A DNA stretch of 64,000 nucleotides, taken from positions 45,490-109,489 of the forward strand of contig NZ_BFBR01000011.1 in assembly GCF_003112735.1 (NCBI RefSeq), in the 5' to 3' direction. This DNA comes from Candidatus Phycosocius bacilliformis. GTDB lineage: Bacteria; Pseudomonadota; Alphaproteobacteria; Caulobacterales; Aquidulcibacteraceae. Positions 25,720 through 35,410 of the stretch are shown one piece after another (the stretch's first letter is position 1; each line of letters begins with the position of its first letter). The position numbers were made by a program, and so were the translations under genes. The notes under the pieces are model-generated. The model was not told where the DNA came from, searched no databases, and worked only from the letters and a program-made list of their open reading frames with translations.

Positions 25720-28700
25720 TCACAATCGCCCACTGGCGGCTAACTCTTCCGCCTGTCGCAGTACAGTTTGGACAGCTCCGTCCTGCAGATCGGGTGGATA
25801 GCCATACTTTCGAAGGATACGCTTCACGAGCACGCGCATGCGAGCTCTCGCCGCCTCGCGCTTGGCCCAGTCGGTTGTCGAGCTATCCTTCAGGCTCATC
25901 AGCAATTCGTGGGCGATGACCTTAAGCGCGTCGCTCCCCATAATCTGCGCCGCACTCTCATTGGCGGCCAGAGCATCATAGAATGCGATCTCCTCGTCTG
26001 AGAGTCCTTCTTCTTTGCCCCTGGCTCGAGCCTCGCGTATCTCGCGTGCGATCTCGATGAGTTCTTGGAGAACTTCAACCGTGCTGATGGCGTTGTTGTG
26101 GTATCGGCCGATCGCAGCTTCCAGCCGTTCAGAAAACCTCTGGGTTTCAACAACGTTGGTCCGGGTACGGGAGCGGATTTCGTCATTGAGCAATTTGCGC
26201 AAGGTCTCCAGCGCGAGGTTCTTCTTTTCGAGTTGCTGGATCTCCGCAAGGAACTCATCGGATAGAATTGAAATATCGGGAGTGGAGATTCCGGCCGCGG
26301 CCAGAATATCTACGATCTCTGTTGAAACAACGGCGCGGTCGAGGATTTGCTGAATGGCAAACTCCCGATCTGCAGAGCTTTTTCCCCCGCCGCCTGCAGA
26401 CTTAACGAGTGCCGCGCGCACTGTCTGGAAGAAGCCAATCTCATCTCGAATTCCTCGCGCCTCATCGGTCGCTGAAGTCAATGCAAACGCCTTTGAAAGC
26501 GCCAGAACAGAGTCTTGATAACGCCGGTTCTCCCGTCGCTTGCCCTCTTCATTGGTTTGCTTGGCGGCCGCATCATGCTGCAGCGTCAATATCCATTCGA
26601 TCGCTTCAGCCAGGACCACCAGTCGCTCGTGCGGTGTACCTGCCAGACCACGGGCGTAGTCGAAGCCGTGATACATGGATTTCACGACTTCATATTTCTC
26701 GATCAGAAGGGCAATTGCCTCTGCTTCATCAATCCCTGCCTGCTTCTGGTCGGGTCCAGAATACTGGCCCAGCGCATTCTTCAGATTTTGCGCGATGCCG
26801 ATATAGTCAACGACGAGGCCTGCGGGTTTATCACGGAAAACGCGATTGACCCGGGCAATGGCTTGCATCAGCCCGTGGCCCTTCATCGGCTTGTCGATAT
26901 ACATGGTGTGCATGGATGGCGCGTCAAATCCGGTCAGCCACATGTCGCGCACAATCACGAGCTTGAGGCTGTCCTTCGGATTTTTCGCACGCTTTGCCAA
27001 AAGGTCACGTCGGGATTTAGTTCCAATGTGGGCTTGCCAATCCTGGGGATCAGAGGCCGAGCCGGTCATGACAATCTTGATCATGCCTTCGGCATCGTCG
27101 TCGCTGTGCCAATCAGGCCGAAGTGCTACGATCTGATGATAGAGCGCCACACAGATCCGCCGGCTCATGCAGACGACCATGGCCTTGCCTTCCATCGCCG
27201 CGACGCGATCTTCAAAGTGCTGCACCAAGTCGGCTGCCACCATAGCCAGTCGGTTTTCAGAGCCGACGAGAGCCTCCACGGTCGCCCATTTGCGCTTGAT
27301 ACGCTCTTGCTCGGTTATAGCTTCGTCTTCTGTCAGCTCCTCGATCTCAAGGTCGATCTTGGGCTTTTCTTCTTCGGGAATTTCAATGCGAGCCAGACGG
27401 CTTTCATAATAGATGGGGACCGTCGCCCCATCCTCGACGGCGCGGCTGATATCGTAGACGTCAATATACTCCCCAAAAACTTGGGGCGTATTCACATCGT
27501 CTTTCTCGATTGGTGTGCCGGTAAAGCCGATGAAGGAGGCGTTGGGCAGTGCATCGCGCAGATATTTCGCAAAGCCATAAGCGATCACGCCCGTCTTCTG
27601 CTCAATTCGCGCCTTAAACCCATATTGGCTTCGATGTGCCTCATCTGCGATCACGACGATGTTTCTGCGATCCGACAAAAGCGGATAGTCGGTCTCGCCC
27701 GTCGCCGGGGAGAATTTCTGGATTGTCGTAAAGATCACGCCGCCTGAGGCGCGGCTTAGCGCGGCCTGTAAGTGCTCTCGGCTATCGGCCTGAATGGGTG
27801 TTTGCCGGATCAAATCCCGGCACATGGCAAACGTACTAAATAATTGATCGTCTAGATCATTGCGGTCTGTGATCACAATGATCGTCGGGTTCGCCAATTC
27901 GGGATGGCGGACAAGTTGGCCGGCATAAAAGGCCATCAGCAAGCTTTTTCCTGAGCCTTGGGTATGCCAAATCACGCCGATCCGTTTGTCGCCACGCGGA
28001 TAACTTGACACGCTGGGTAAGCCAAAAACGGCGGGGTCTTCTTGCATGCCGCCATAGGGTGAATTGTAGCCACTGGCTGAATTGACCGCCAATGCGCGAA
28101 TGGTTGAATCAACCGCGCGCTTGACCGCGTGAAACTGGTGATATCCTGCGATGACCTTTGCCAAGCCGGTCTCGGTCTCGCCGAAAACAGTAAAGTCCCG
28201 CACCAGGTCGAGAAAGCGTCGAGGTTCAAACACACCCTCGACAAGGATACTGAGTTCGGGTTGCCCCTTGGCGGCAATCGAACTCCCATCTGTTGTCCGC
28301 CAAGGCATGAAACGCTCTTCGTCTGCCGTCAGTGACCCCACGCGTGCCGTGATGCCATCGGAGGTGACAAGCACCGCGTTTGTTCGAAACAGCGACGGGA
28401 TTTGCGCCTTGTAGGTCTGAAGCTGGTTATGCGCCCCGGCCAGCGTTGCGCTTTCTCCGCCTGGTGCCTTCAATTCAATCACGCCAAGTGGCAGGCCATT
28501 GATGAAGATAACAACGTCTGGCCGACGGTTCACGCCATTCTCAATCACGGTGAATTGGCTGCTTGCCAGCCAGTCATTGGCCGCCCAATCATCGAAATCG
28601 ATCAAACGAACCTTGTCGCCCCGGATCGTGCCATCCTCACCATAAAACTCGACATCGACACCTTCGACCATCAGCTTATGTAGTCGGCGGTTCTCTTCGA

Positions 28701-28947
28701 CGAGTGAGGGCTTGTCGGTGGCCAACACCTTGCGCAGGGCATCGCCGCGCGCCTCGGCTGGGATTGTTGGGTTAAGCCTTTCGATGGCCGCTGTCAGGCG
28801 TTGAGTGAGCACCACATCAGCGTAGGACTCACGCTCCGATGCCTTACCGTCGGGGCCAATTTGGGTGTCGGTTGTGGTCGCATAACCAAGGCCGATAAGC
28901 TGTTCCATCACCAATTGTTCGATGGCGGCTTCAGACAGATAGGCCAT
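25720..28947 (-). CDS. hsdR: Type I restriction enzyme R subunit HsdR
   Basis: 1075 residues, normal for the family. The N-terminal nuclease domain has [21 protein letters not shown] (PD...E-x-K). The SF2 translocase follows with Walker A TQGSGKS, the DEAH box VIADEAHRS, motif [11 protein letters not shown] and motif [16 protein letters not shown], then a helical C-terminus that binds the methylase core. It cuts unmodified DNA after ATP-driven translocation. Its ATG overlaps the stop of the preceding 272-residue gene (TAATG), so it is coupled to that gene. All motifs are intact, so it should be active. Confidence 0.95.
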   Translation of the reverse strand: MAYLSEAAIEQLVMEQLIGLGYATTTDTQIGPDGKASERESYADVVLTQRLTAAIERLNPTIPAEARGDALRKVLATDKPSLVEENRRLHKLMVEGVDVEFYGEDGTIRGDKVRLIDFDDWAANDWLASSQFTVIENGVNRRPDVVIFINGLPLGVIELKAPGGESATLAGAHNQLQTYKAQIPSLFRTNAVLVTSDGITARVGSLTADEERFMPWRTTDGSSIAAKGQPELSILVEGVFEPRRFLDLVRDFTVFGETETGLAKVIAGYHQFHAVKRAVDSTIRALAVNSASGYNSPYGGMQEDPAVFGLPSVSSYPRGDKRIGVIWHTQGSGKSLLMAFYAGQLVRHPELANPTIIVITDRNDLDDQLFSTFAMCRDLIRQTPIQADSREHLQAALSRASGGVIFTTIQKFSPATGETDYPLLSDRRNIVVIADEAHRSQYGFKARIEQKTGVIAYGFAKYLRDALPNASFIGFTGTPIEKDDVNTPQVFGEYIDVYDISRAVEDGATVPIYYESRLARIEIPEEEKPKIDLEIEELTEDEAITEQERIKRKWATVEALVGSENRLAMVAADLVQHFEDRVAAMEGKAMVVCMSRRICVALYHQIVALRPDWHSDDDAEGMIKIVMTGSASDPQDWQAHIGTKSRRDLLAKRAKNPKDSLKLVIVRDMWLTGFDAPSMHTMYIDKPMKGHGLMQAIARVNRVFRDKPAGLVVDYIGIAQNLKNALGQYSGPDQKQAGIDEAEAIALLIEKYEVVKSMYHGFDYARGLAGTPHERLVVLAEAIEWILTLQHDAAAKQTNEEGKRRENRRYQDSVLALSKAFALTSATDEARGIRDEIGFFQTVRAALVKSAGGGGKSSADREFAIQQILDRAVVSTEIVDILAAAGISTPDISILSDEFLAEIQQLEKKNLALETLRKLLNDEIRSRTRTNVVETQRFSERLEAAIGRYHNNAISTVEVLQELIEIAREIREARARGKEEGLSDEEIAFYDALAANESAAQIMGSDALKVIAHELLMSLKDSSTTDWAKREAARARMRVLVKRILRKYGYPPDLQDGAVQTVLRQAEELAASGRL

Positions 28948-29765
28948 TAGTCTCTGCCTTTCCGAGAAATGAGCAAGGCACCAGTTAGCTCTCGCTCCTC
29001 AAGATATCTTTCAAGTCTTGCGTTGTGCTCATCCATGGCGGAAACCGCTGAATAAACTGATCTATCTGTATTTGCTACATTTTCTAGGTGAGCTCTAAAC
29101 AAATTTGGCGTCGAAATAACATTGCAGCGCTGTTCAGCTGGATCCGCCAACTTGCCGTCGCCAATGGCGCGCGCGTTAATCGAACCTGCGACGACTTCTG
29201 GCAAGCTTGGTGAAGGTTTGGAACGGACAGGGCAAAGTATGCAATGCCAAGGGATGCATATAGGGTTAAGAGTGGTTGGATTACATTCTTTCAAATGCTT
29301 CACTGAGTATGCAGATGCCAGTGTGCAGCCGAGGTAACTGAGGCCGCGATAGCTCTTGCATCCGCAGACCGGCCTCTTCAGCTTATAGGTCGCTCGGTCG
29401 TTGTAGAGGACGAATACCGGATAGCAATCCGATGATTGTGAAATCAAGGTTTTCGTTTGAGGTCCGTTAGGCGTTAGTGAAGCGTAGCCATTTTTTGCAA
29501 AAAGTCGCTTTGCTTGAACGCGCAGCCCGACGGCTTTCGAACCGTCCATGAACCACATTTCCCAATCCGCGCCATTCGCTTTCTCTTGAGGTTTGGTAAA
29601 TGGAGTGACGGATAAATCGCCACCCTGAAATTGCTTCGCGAGGTGGAACAGGATTGTTTCTGTTATTGTTTCCTCGTTCAATTGCAAACCAAGGCTCTCT
29701 GCTTTGGCCTTGTCGCGCCAAATTCGTCCGGCTTCCTTTCGAAATGCATCGCGCAAAGGGCTCAT
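28947..29765 (-). CDS. DUF6615-like protein inside the hsd operon, possible PD-(D/E)xK relative
   Basis: 272 residues. The N-terminal half has [12 protein letters not shown], then [10 protein letters not shown] and [10 protein letters not shown]61/D67/E69 and Q84-x-K86 could form a variant PD-(D/E)xK site with Q replacing D/E; this is a reading of the pattern, not a proven fold. The middle is cysteine-rich (about residues 134, 136, 147, 161, 170, 175, 178; IPWHCILC), suggesting a bound metal. The resemblance to DUF6615 is from memory. It is coupled by ATGA to the 68-codon fusion gene before it and by TAATG to hsdR after it. Confidence 0.7.
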   Translation of the reverse strand: MSPLRDAFRKEAGRIWRDKAKAESLGLQLNEETITETILFHLAKQFQGGDLSVTPFTKPQEKANGADWEMWFMDGSKAVGLRVQAKRLFAKNGYASLTPNGPQTKTLISQSSDCYPVFVLYNDRATYKLKRPVCGCKSYRGLSYLGCTLASAYSVKHLKECNPTTLNPICIPWHCILCPVRSKPSPSLPEVVAGSINARAIGDGKLADPAEQRCNVISTPNLFRAHLENVANTDRSVYSAVSAMDEHNARLERYLEERELTGALLISRKGRD

Positions 29766-29968
29766 TGGGCATCCCCAACAAACTTTTCGGCTTCCTTCAC
29801 TCGGACTTCGCCCTCCATCAACATGGGGAGAAGGAAATCGGCATAGGCACCATGCTCGGGCATCCTATAGTCAGGACCAATCTCGGTTTCGGCAGCGATC
29901 GAACAGCCAAGGGTCTTGAGTTGGTCGAGGACCAATTGTTCGATGGCGGCTTTAGGAAGATAGATCAT
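29762..29968 (-). pseudogene. 68-codon hsdR'-'hsdS fusion relic
   Basis: The first 35 or so residues match the start of HsdR in this operon (both have AAIEQLV, EQL/DQL, IGPD and YAD), and the last 25 match the end of HsdS here (FLLPxLMxGEVRVKxAE). The join falls at YAD/FLLP. DNA similarity is also visible (accaattgttcgatggcggc is shared with the hsdR 5' end). It is an open frame coupled by ATGA to the next gene, so it is probably still translated. An internal deletion of a complete hsdR-hsdM-hsdS locus would give exactly this product. Confidence 0.75.
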
Positions 29969-30027
29969 TACGGTCCCGTGGCTTCTGTGCTCAATACCAA
30001 ATGCGCATTCGTCGCCTGCATATTGAT

Positions 30028-30591
30028 CTAATTTTGTTCGATGCGGTTCTTAATCGATTGGAGTTCCCTACTCAGCCCATCGGCTGCCTGCTCGGGTAAA
30101 TTGACTTCGGCGCGCAATTCCTTCGCAAGTTTAAGTGCCTCCAACCCGAGTTGTGCATAGCGCTTTTGCCGTTCATCGAATCCTTCATCGTAGTCAGGTG
30201 GACCCGCAATTTCGTCAAAAGCGTAACTGATAGCTCGTTCATTTTCAGCAATCAGAACTGGAAATCTCAAAACTCGATAAGTGAGATCGCTTTTGAGCGC
30301 CTTCCATTCAATATCGTCAGGAAAGGAATCTAGAACGGGTTTTGATACCATTGTTTCGCGCTCTTCCCAGCCGGCGTCATTGGACACCATTTCGCCTCCA
30401 TCCGAGGCCGTATCGTGACAGGCCTCGGCGTACAGCTCTAAAATCACGACAAGCCTGACTGCCGCGTATTGTCGATCCCGCTTTTGCTTGGTGCGATCAA
30501 GGAAGACGTCTTTGGCGGTAGTTAAAATTGACCCGACGACCACACCAACTAAGCCCCAGAATGCCTGGGGATTCAGAAACTCCCATGTCAT
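30028..30591 (-). CDS. Membrane-anchored hypothetical protein inside the hsd operon
   Basis: 187 residues with one N-terminal membrane segment (about 11-26, FWGLVGVVVGSILTT) followed by a basic KQKRDRQYAAVRLV helix and a charged, largely helical cytoplasmic part. Its ATG overlaps the hsdS stop (ATGA). Small membrane proteins with this N-TM-plus-helical layout occur in many defence islands, but I do not recognise the family. A 59-bp gap separates it from the fusion relic downstream. Codon use matches the hsd genes less well than the 272-residue gene does. Confidence 0.65.
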   Translation of the reverse strand: MTWEFLNPQAFWGLVGVVVGSILTTAKDVFLDRTKQKRDRQYAAVRLVVILELYAEACHDTASDGGEMVSNDAGWEERETMVSKPVLDSFPDDIEWKALKSDLTYRVLRFPVLIAENERAISYAFDEIAGPPDYDEGFDERQKRYAQLGLEALKLAKELRAEVNLPEQAADGLSRELQSIKNRIEQN

Positions 30592-31913
30592 AGAACTTCC
30601 TCCGCCATAGCTTCGGCGTCTTTGACGCGAACTTCGCCCGACATGAGCTTTGGAAGTAGGAAGTCGCGAGTGGTGGCAAGCGTTCGAGCTTCATTACAGT
30701 TCGCAAGAACTCGGGTCACGAACGGCTCTAAAATTCTGTCCAGTCGCTTCGCAAGTCCATCGCTCGGGATGATGACTGAAAGCGACCGAACTTGCGTTGA
30801 GTTCAAGCCGGGAATTGCAACGCCGGTGCCCTTGATGCGCATTTCCGCCTTAGCTGCCTCAGTCGAAAGCCAGAAATACAAGCAGTTCTGGCCAAAATCC
30901 TCCTGGACTCGAATGCGGTAGACGTGCTCGTTAATTGCGAAGCGTGGGAACGGGAAGTCATCGCCAAACAGAGTTACGTGGGGTTCAAACAAACCCGGCT
31001 TGCCGCCATCTTTGTACAGCAGCACGTCGCGAGACTGGACATGCCCTTTTTTCATTGAGTTGAAAAATTCCTCAGGTACGTATTTTGTCTTGCCGAAGTC
31101 GAACTCTCCAAGTCTAGTTATGCTCTCGGCTCCGACACTAGGCACGCCGTAACGGTAAGAAGATACGCCGCCCTTTGGCCTACCACCTGTTTCGAGCACA
31201 CTGAGTAGCTTGTCCAGTTGTGTTACAACCCACCCCTCCGGCTTGCCTTCGTCGTCGAGGCGGTCGGGGAAGAGGGACCAGATGTCCGGTGCTAGGTAGG
31301 GTGCGCGGCCTTCCATTTTGGCGCGGGTCGGGCCGAAATCGACGAACCAATCCTTGAAGATCGCCCGCGCCATCGCCTCTAGCGTCTCATTCATCCGCCG
31401 GTTCACCTCGATTTTGTCTTCCAGGGCATCCAAAACTGCAACCATCTGGAGACGCGCCGGCGTTGGATCTGGAATAAGGTAAGCGAGAAAATCTTCGCGC
31501 GGCAGTCCAAGATTTGTTGTTCCAGTTGCGAACGATCGACAAAAACCGCGATATTCAGGGCTTCTGAGCACCCAATAAATCAGGCTAATTGGTGCGCCAT
31601 CTTTGAACTCTAACTTCACTGTATCTTGGGTTAACCGCCCTTGTTCGACTTCATGCGGAACTCTAGCAACAGCGCCCAGCAAATCAGCAGATTGGGTCAC
31701 GTCTTTTAGTGAAACGTAGACGTCACCAGGCCTTAGCAAGATTCTTGCGTCAGATTCGCCACCGTAGGATTTAAGGCTGCCACCCTTGAAGCCGCCGTTT
31801 CGTTGGATCGAGCCTAGCCCCAGCAGCTTAGGCCCCGGCAAACCAAGAAGAGTGCCTTTGTAGGTATTGCCCCGCTGAAGGTCAACATAATCTCTCAAAG
31901 CGCGACTAGGCAT
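30588..31913 (-). CDS. hsdS: Type I restriction-modification specificity subunit HsdS
   Basis: 441 residues with two target-recognition halves (about 1-170 and 215-400), each followed by a conserved helical segment: [26 protein letters not shown] after the first is typical (shown in part as [20 protein letters not shown]). The C-terminus ends [17 protein letters not shown]. It sets the bipartite DNA target for HsdM and HsdR; the target cannot be read from sequence. Its ATG lies inside the hsdM end (8-bp overlap), and its stop overlaps the next gene. Confidence 0.93.
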   Translation of the reverse strand: MPSRALRDYVDLQRGNTYKGTLLGLPGPKLLGLGSIQRNGGFKGGSLKSYGGESDARILLRPGDVYVSLKDVTQSADLLGAVARVPHEVEQGRLTQDTVKLEFKDGAPISLIYWVLRSPEYRGFCRSFATGTTNLGLPREDFLAYLIPDPTPARLQMVAVLDALEDKIEVNRRMNETLEAMARAIFKDWFVDFGPTRAKMEGRAPYLAPDIWSLFPDRLDDEGKPEGWVVTQLDKLLSVLETGGRPKGGVSSYRYGVPSVGAESITRLGEFDFGKTKYVPEEFFNSMKKGHVQSRDVLLYKDGGKPGLFEPHVTLFGDDFPFPRFAINEHVYRIRVQEDFGQNCLYFWLSTEAAKAEMRIKGTGVAIPGLNSTQVRSLSVIIPSDGLAKRLDRILEPFVTRVLANCNEARTLATTRDFLLPKLMSGEVRVKDAEAMAEEVL

Positions 31914-33504
31914 CGAGCACTAGCCCCGCCAACTTTAAGCGGATTGTCTCGGTTAGCCCGCTGGCCGTATTGAACTGATCATCAAGCTTCGCCCGCAAGG
32001 TGGCAAATCGCTCCACAAATGGCACTTCATCATCCTCAACATCCGCCGCGCCAACATACCGCCCAGGCGTCAGCACATAGCCGTGGCCCTTGATCTCCTC
32101 CAAGGTCGCTGCCTTGCAGAAGCCCGGTTCATCCTCATACACCCCAGCGTCGGCCTCACCGCGCCATGCGTGATAGGCGCGCGTGATCTTTTCGATATCC
32201 GCGTCTGAAAACTCTTTACGGGTGCGATCTACCATATGGCCCAGTTTGCGGGCGTCGATGAACAGAATCTCTCCGCGCCGATCCCGCAGTTTGGCATTTC
32301 GGGCGACGCCATTAGATTTGTCGCGTGCCAGGAACCAGAGGCAGACAGGAATTTGGGTGGAATAGAATAGCTGGCCCGGCAGTGCGACCATGCAATCCAC
32401 CACGCCTGGCGCACCATTCACGCCTTCGATCAGCGCCTGACGGATTGCGCCCTCGTTATTCTGCGTCGATGACATCGACCCATTGGCAAGAACGACGCCC
32501 GCAACGCCCGTTGGCGATAAGTGATGGACGATGTGCTGAACCCACGCAAAGTTGGCGTTGCCGGCAGGCGGGATGCCATACTTCCAACGAACGTCTTCTT
32601 GCAGGCGGTCGCCGCCCCAATCGGAAATGTTGAAGGGCGGGTTGGCGAGGATGAAGTCGGCTTTTAAGTCGCGCAGTTCGTCTTTGTGGAAGCTGCCTTC
32701 ACTGTTCCATTTGATGTCTGCATCAATGCCCCGCACGGCAAGGTTCATCTTACAGAGCCGCCACGTCGTGTAATTCGACTCTTGGCCATAGACGGCAATG
32801 TCACCAATGCGGCCTTCATGCTCTCGCGCGAAGCTCTCAGATTGAACAAACATACCGCCAGAGCCGCAACAAGGGTCATAAACGCGACCTTTGAATGGCT
32901 CAATCATCTCTACCATGACCCGCACGACTGAGCGGGGCGTATAGAATTCACCGCCACGCTTGCCTTCTGAGCCTGCGAACTGGCCTAGGAAATACTCATA
33001 AACGCGGCCAAGAATATCGCGTGCCTCGCCCTTCTGGGCACCAAGCGCAATGTTTGAAATCAGGTCGATCAGCTCACCCAGCATGACCGCATTCAGCGAT
33101 GGACGCGCGTAATCCTTGGGCAAGACGCCTTTCAGATTGTCATTGTCTTTCTCGATCGCAAACATCGCCTCATCGATCATTTTGCCGATCGAGGGCGACT
33201 TGGCGTTTGCTTGTAGGTGCGACCATCGCGCCGTGGGTGGCACCCAGAACACATTGTCGGCCGCATATTCGTCGCGATCTTCGGCACCATCTGGATAATC
33301 TGCCAACAATTCTGCACGCTTGGCCTCGAAACTGTCCGAGATATGCTTGAGGAAGATCAGACCGAGCGCGACATGCTTATAATCCGACGGCTCCATATTG
33401 CCGCGCAGCTTGTCGGCCGCCTTGAAAAGCTCAGCCTCAAAACCAAGATCACCGCCCTTTGCCGCCCCGCGCGCCGCACCCGCTGCCTTGACCGGACCTG
33501 CCAT
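31906..33504 (-). CDS. hsdM: Type I restriction-modification methyltransferase subunit HsdM
   Basis: 532 residues, an N6-adenine methyltransferase. An N-terminal helical domain is followed by SAM-binding motif I ([10 protein letters not shown]) and catalytic motif IV NPPF, in [13 protein letters not shown]. It protects host DNA and forms the M2S core on which HsdR docks. A good ribosome-binding site (GGGGGAAC) precedes the ATG. First gene of the hsd operon; tandem 14-bp repeats lie about 145-180 bp upstream and may be operators. Confidence 0.95.
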   Translation of the reverse strand: MAGPVKAAGAARGAAKGGDLGFEAELFKAADKLRGNMEPSDYKHVALGLIFLKHISDSFEAKRAELLADYPDGAEDRDEYAADNVFWVPPTARWSHLQANAKSPSIGKMIDEAMFAIEKDNDNLKGVLPKDYARPSLNAVMLGELIDLISNIALGAQKGEARDILGRVYEYFLGQFAGSEGKRGGEFYTPRSVVRVMVEMIEPFKGRVYDPCCGSGGMFVQSESFAREHEGRIGDIAVYGQESNYTTWRLCKMNLAVRGIDADIKWNSEGSFHKDELRDLKADFILANPPFNISDWGGDRLQEDVRWKYGIPPAGNANFAWVQHIVHHLSPTGVAGVVLANGSMSSTQNNEGAIRQALIEGVNGAPGVVDCMVALPGQLFYSTQIPVCLWFLARDKSNGVARNAKLRDRRGEILFIDARKLGHMVDRTRKEFSDADIEKITRAYHAWRGEADAGVYEDEPGFCKAATLEEIKGHGYVLTPGRYVGAADVEDDEVPFVERFATLRAKLDDQFNTASGLTETIRLKLAGLVLDA

Positions 33505-33646
33505 TCGTTCCCCCTGAATACATCTAAATCGCCAATGGCTTACCTATGCGGGAGTTTTTTCTCCCTGTCTATAAATGGCGCGGAGATGTGATTGTCTGCC
33601 AATAGACAAGGGAAAGACTGCCTGCATTGGACCGCTGCTATCCGAG

Positions 33647-33686
33647 TGTACGCATTTCTATGTACGCATTTCTATGTACGCATTTC
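33647..33686. repeat. Three tandem 14-bp repeats upstream of hsdM
   Basis: TGTACGCATTTCTA at 33647-33660 and 33661-33674, then TGTACGCATTTC at 33675-33686. A fourth, degenerate copy (CGTCCGTATTTCTA, 11 of 14) lies near 33723-33736. Located between hsdM and the HTH gene, so candidate operators or a slipped-strand tract. Confidence 0.75.
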
Positions 33687-33718
33687 GCGGCGGAAACACA
33701 CTAGAAAAAGCGTGCCGT

Positions 33719-34015
33719 TCAAGCGTCCGTATTTCTAGATTGCGAGGAAGGACCCAGCGTTTTGGCTATTCGCCGACAGTTTCTGCCAGTTAGCATTTTG
33801 GGGCCGTAAGGCCTTTCAGGAATGACACGTCGGCCTTCAAACCAAGCTTCAAGTTCGGCGATTGAATATCGAATAGCACCACCAACCTTGTAGTATGGCG
33901 GGCCCTCACCGCGGGCCCGCCAGTCTTCCATAGTCCGCACCGACACGCCCAACCAATAGGCAGCTTGCTTCGGCCCAAGTTCGAGTGATGGGTTCCGCTT
34001 TTGGGTTGTCTCCAT
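33719..34015 (-). CDS. AlpA/excisionase-like helix-turn-helix protein
   Basis: 98 residues with one winged HTH of the MerR/AlpA/Xis superfamily: LGPKQAAYWLGVSVRTMEDW followed by GPPYYKVGGAIRYSIAELEAW. GGAG lies about 10 bases before the ATG. Such proteins act as excisionases or regulators on integrated elements. It lies upstream of hsdM on the same strand, 214 bp away with tandem repeats between, and could control hsd expression. The C-terminal 30 residues are basic and unstructured. Confidence 0.78.
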   Translation of the reverse strand: METTQKRNPSLELGPKQAAYWLGVSVRTMEDWRARGEGPPYYKVGGAIRYSIAELEAWFEGRRVIPERPYGPKMLTGRNCRRIAKTLGPSSQSRNTDA

Positions 34016-34106
34016 AAGTTAAGGACTCCGCTTAAAGGTGCTGATCGTGCGATAGATGTTGTCACTTTTGACCGATCCAAAGCACAGTCCGATTTCAGGC
34101 CAACTC

Positions 34107-34201
34107 TGTCCGAAAATAGGGGACAGTGATGGCCCCTTAGTGGACCTATGGTCCGAAACCAGGGGACTGAAATGGCCGCTTATCCCAAGCCTCAGTCCCC
34201 T
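34107..34201. promoter_or_regulatory. Cluster of direct and inverted repeats upstream of the HTH gene
   Basis: A 17-bp imperfect direct repeat (34118-34134 and 34161-34177, 14 of 17 identical, 43 bp apart), an inverted repeat AGGGGACTGA/TCAGTCCCCT (34161-34170 and 34192-34201), a CTGTCC/GGACAG pair (34106-34127) and the palindrome GGACCTATGGTCC (34142-34154). These sit in a 206-bp gap between two regulator genes. Either an operator region or an iteron-like origin of the element. Confidence 0.55.
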
Positions 34202-34221
34202 CAAATCAGACACATCTAGAT

Positions 34222-34647
34222 TTAGCCATGGGCCAATGGCTCTTGTTTTCTCACTTGCGCTTTATCCCCCACAACTTTCTTCCAGCCCCTAGTTGGAAGC
34301 GCTCCGGTTCGATCGCACTTGTGGCAAGTCAAACGATATTCGGCCGCTCGTCGCAATTTGAAATGGAACGAGGACCCCTGGGCCAATTCAATGAAGCCAA
34401 ATGCAACCAATGCGCTGATAGCTTTAGTGGCTGTATCTTTGTTTATATTGCACCAATCCGCGAGCTGCCTAACACTCGCTGCGATATGACCATTGTTACG
34501 CCCATTGTAGATTCTCATCAGACGAAGAAGCACAGAGACTTCCGCGGGCTTTAGGGAAGCAAATGCCTCTGAATCAATGAGATCATGCGGAAGCATGGTA
34601 AAACTACCCACCTGCCGCGATCTGCCCTTTTTGGTAATTCTGCCCAT
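34222..34647 (-). CDS. Winged-helix protein, replication-initiator-like
   Basis: 141 residues. The core, LPHDLIDSEAFASLKPAEVSV... and ASVRQLADWCNINKDTATKA, is a winged helix with a recognition helix near residues 60-75, as in helix-turn-helix proteins of alphaproteobacterial islands and plasmids. The C-terminus is basic and contains a CHKCDRTG cysteine pair. No good ribosome-binding site precedes the ATG. It may bind the repeat cluster just downstream at 34107-34201. Function inferred. Confidence 0.68.
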   Translation of the reverse strand: MGRITKKGRSRQVGSFTMLPHDLIDSEAFASLKPAEVSVLLRLMRIYNGRNNGHIAASVRQLADWCNINKDTATKAISALVAFGFIELAQGSSFHFKLRRAAEYRLTCHKCDRTGALPTRGWKKVVGDKAQVRKQEPLAHG

Positions 34648-34732
34648 GATTTTTGTGCGCTGGAGCGCCCTCTTTAGGAGACTGCCGAAATCAGCCCCCC
34701 AGTGGTGACTGGGGGGCTGAATAAGGCTTGGA

Positions 34733-35005
34733 TCATTGTGGGTTGATCAATAACTCTGCCGGCTCTCCAGCTATCGCCTTTATCGCGCAAGCGATCGAGT
34801 CCGCCTTCCCAATTGGGATTGTAACGCCCTTTTTTGTGGGACTGAGTGCGCTTTGTGGCCCACTTGGTCGATAGTGGATTCGAATTTCGACGAAGCTGCC
34901 ACCACTAAAGTGCTCTTTAGAAATGACAACAACAGTTCGCTGATTGCGCTCAATTTCGGCTCGAAGGCCTTTATCTTTTTGCGCCGAAGTGATAATTTTG
35001 CTCAT
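34733..35005 (-). CDS. PC4/YdbC-like single-stranded DNA-binding protein
   Basis: 90 residues resembling the PC4 (transcriptional coactivator p15) fold: FSGGSFVEIRIHYRPSG, then PTKKGVTIPIGKADSIACAI matching the family pattern of a strand-rich core with KKG and a C-terminal helix. PC4-like proteins bind single-stranded DNA as dimers and occur in bacteria and phages. GGAAAGG lies before the ATG. On this island it could serve replication or excision. The family call is from pattern only. Confidence 0.55.
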   Translation of the reverse strand: MSKIITSAQKDKGLRAEIERNQRTVVVISKEHFSGGSFVEIRIHYRPSGPQSALSPTKKGVTIPIGKADSIACAIKAIAGEPAELLINPQ

Positions 35006-35077
35006 CGATTACCTTTCCAGTCCGCCCCGCATTTAGTTGCGTGGGCGGCTTTTTTCTTTTGAGTTTTGGAAGAGGGC

Positions 35078-35272
35078 TTAGGCCGCGTTTTGAGCCGTGT
35101 GTGCAGTCTTGCGGCTCTCGACGTAGGCTTCGAGGTCGCGAGAAGTATAGCCTACGTTTCGGCCAATCTTCACATAAACTTGCCCGCTGCCCAGCATGCG
35201 AGCCTTGTTGAGAAATGATGGGGAAACCCCGAGAAGCTCTGCGGCTTCGACGATTGAAAACAGCTTTTCCAT
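35078..35272 (-). CDS. Small AlpA/excisionase-like helix-turn-helix protein
   Basis: 64 residues beginning MEKLFSIVEAAELLGVSPSF, then GRNVGYTSRDLEAYVESRK, the excisionase/AlpA-type winged HTH. GGAG lies seven bases before the ATG at 35272; the frame is open 21 codons further, without a ribosome-binding site. A likely recombination directionality factor for the integrase, or a repressor. Second HTH protein of this type on the element. Confidence 0.72.
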   Translation of the reverse strand: MEKLFSIVEAAELLGVSPSFLNKARMLGSGQVYVKIGRNVGYTSRDLEAYVESRKTAHTAQNAA

Positions 35273-35410
35273 TTTTCCACTCCATAGCCACCGACCCATC
35301 TCGGTAGTGGAGATAGGATGCGAATGAATATCCACGATAATAGTGGGAAAAGGTCACGATAATTGATCTCACGGATCACACATGAATCAAGCTCCAAGAA
35401 AAGCAGGCAC

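Noticed and set aside
26515..27747. A 410-codon open frame on the plus strand inside hsdR
   Set aside because: hsdR on the other strand has all its motifs; this frame has none and looks like a shadow.
33647..33686. A CRISPR array
   Set aside because: The repeats are 14 bp and directly adjacent without spacers, and there are no cas genes in the window.
33575..33793. A 72-codon plus-strand frame over the tandem repeats
   Set aside because: Its sequence is largely the translated repeats and it has no ribosome-binding site.
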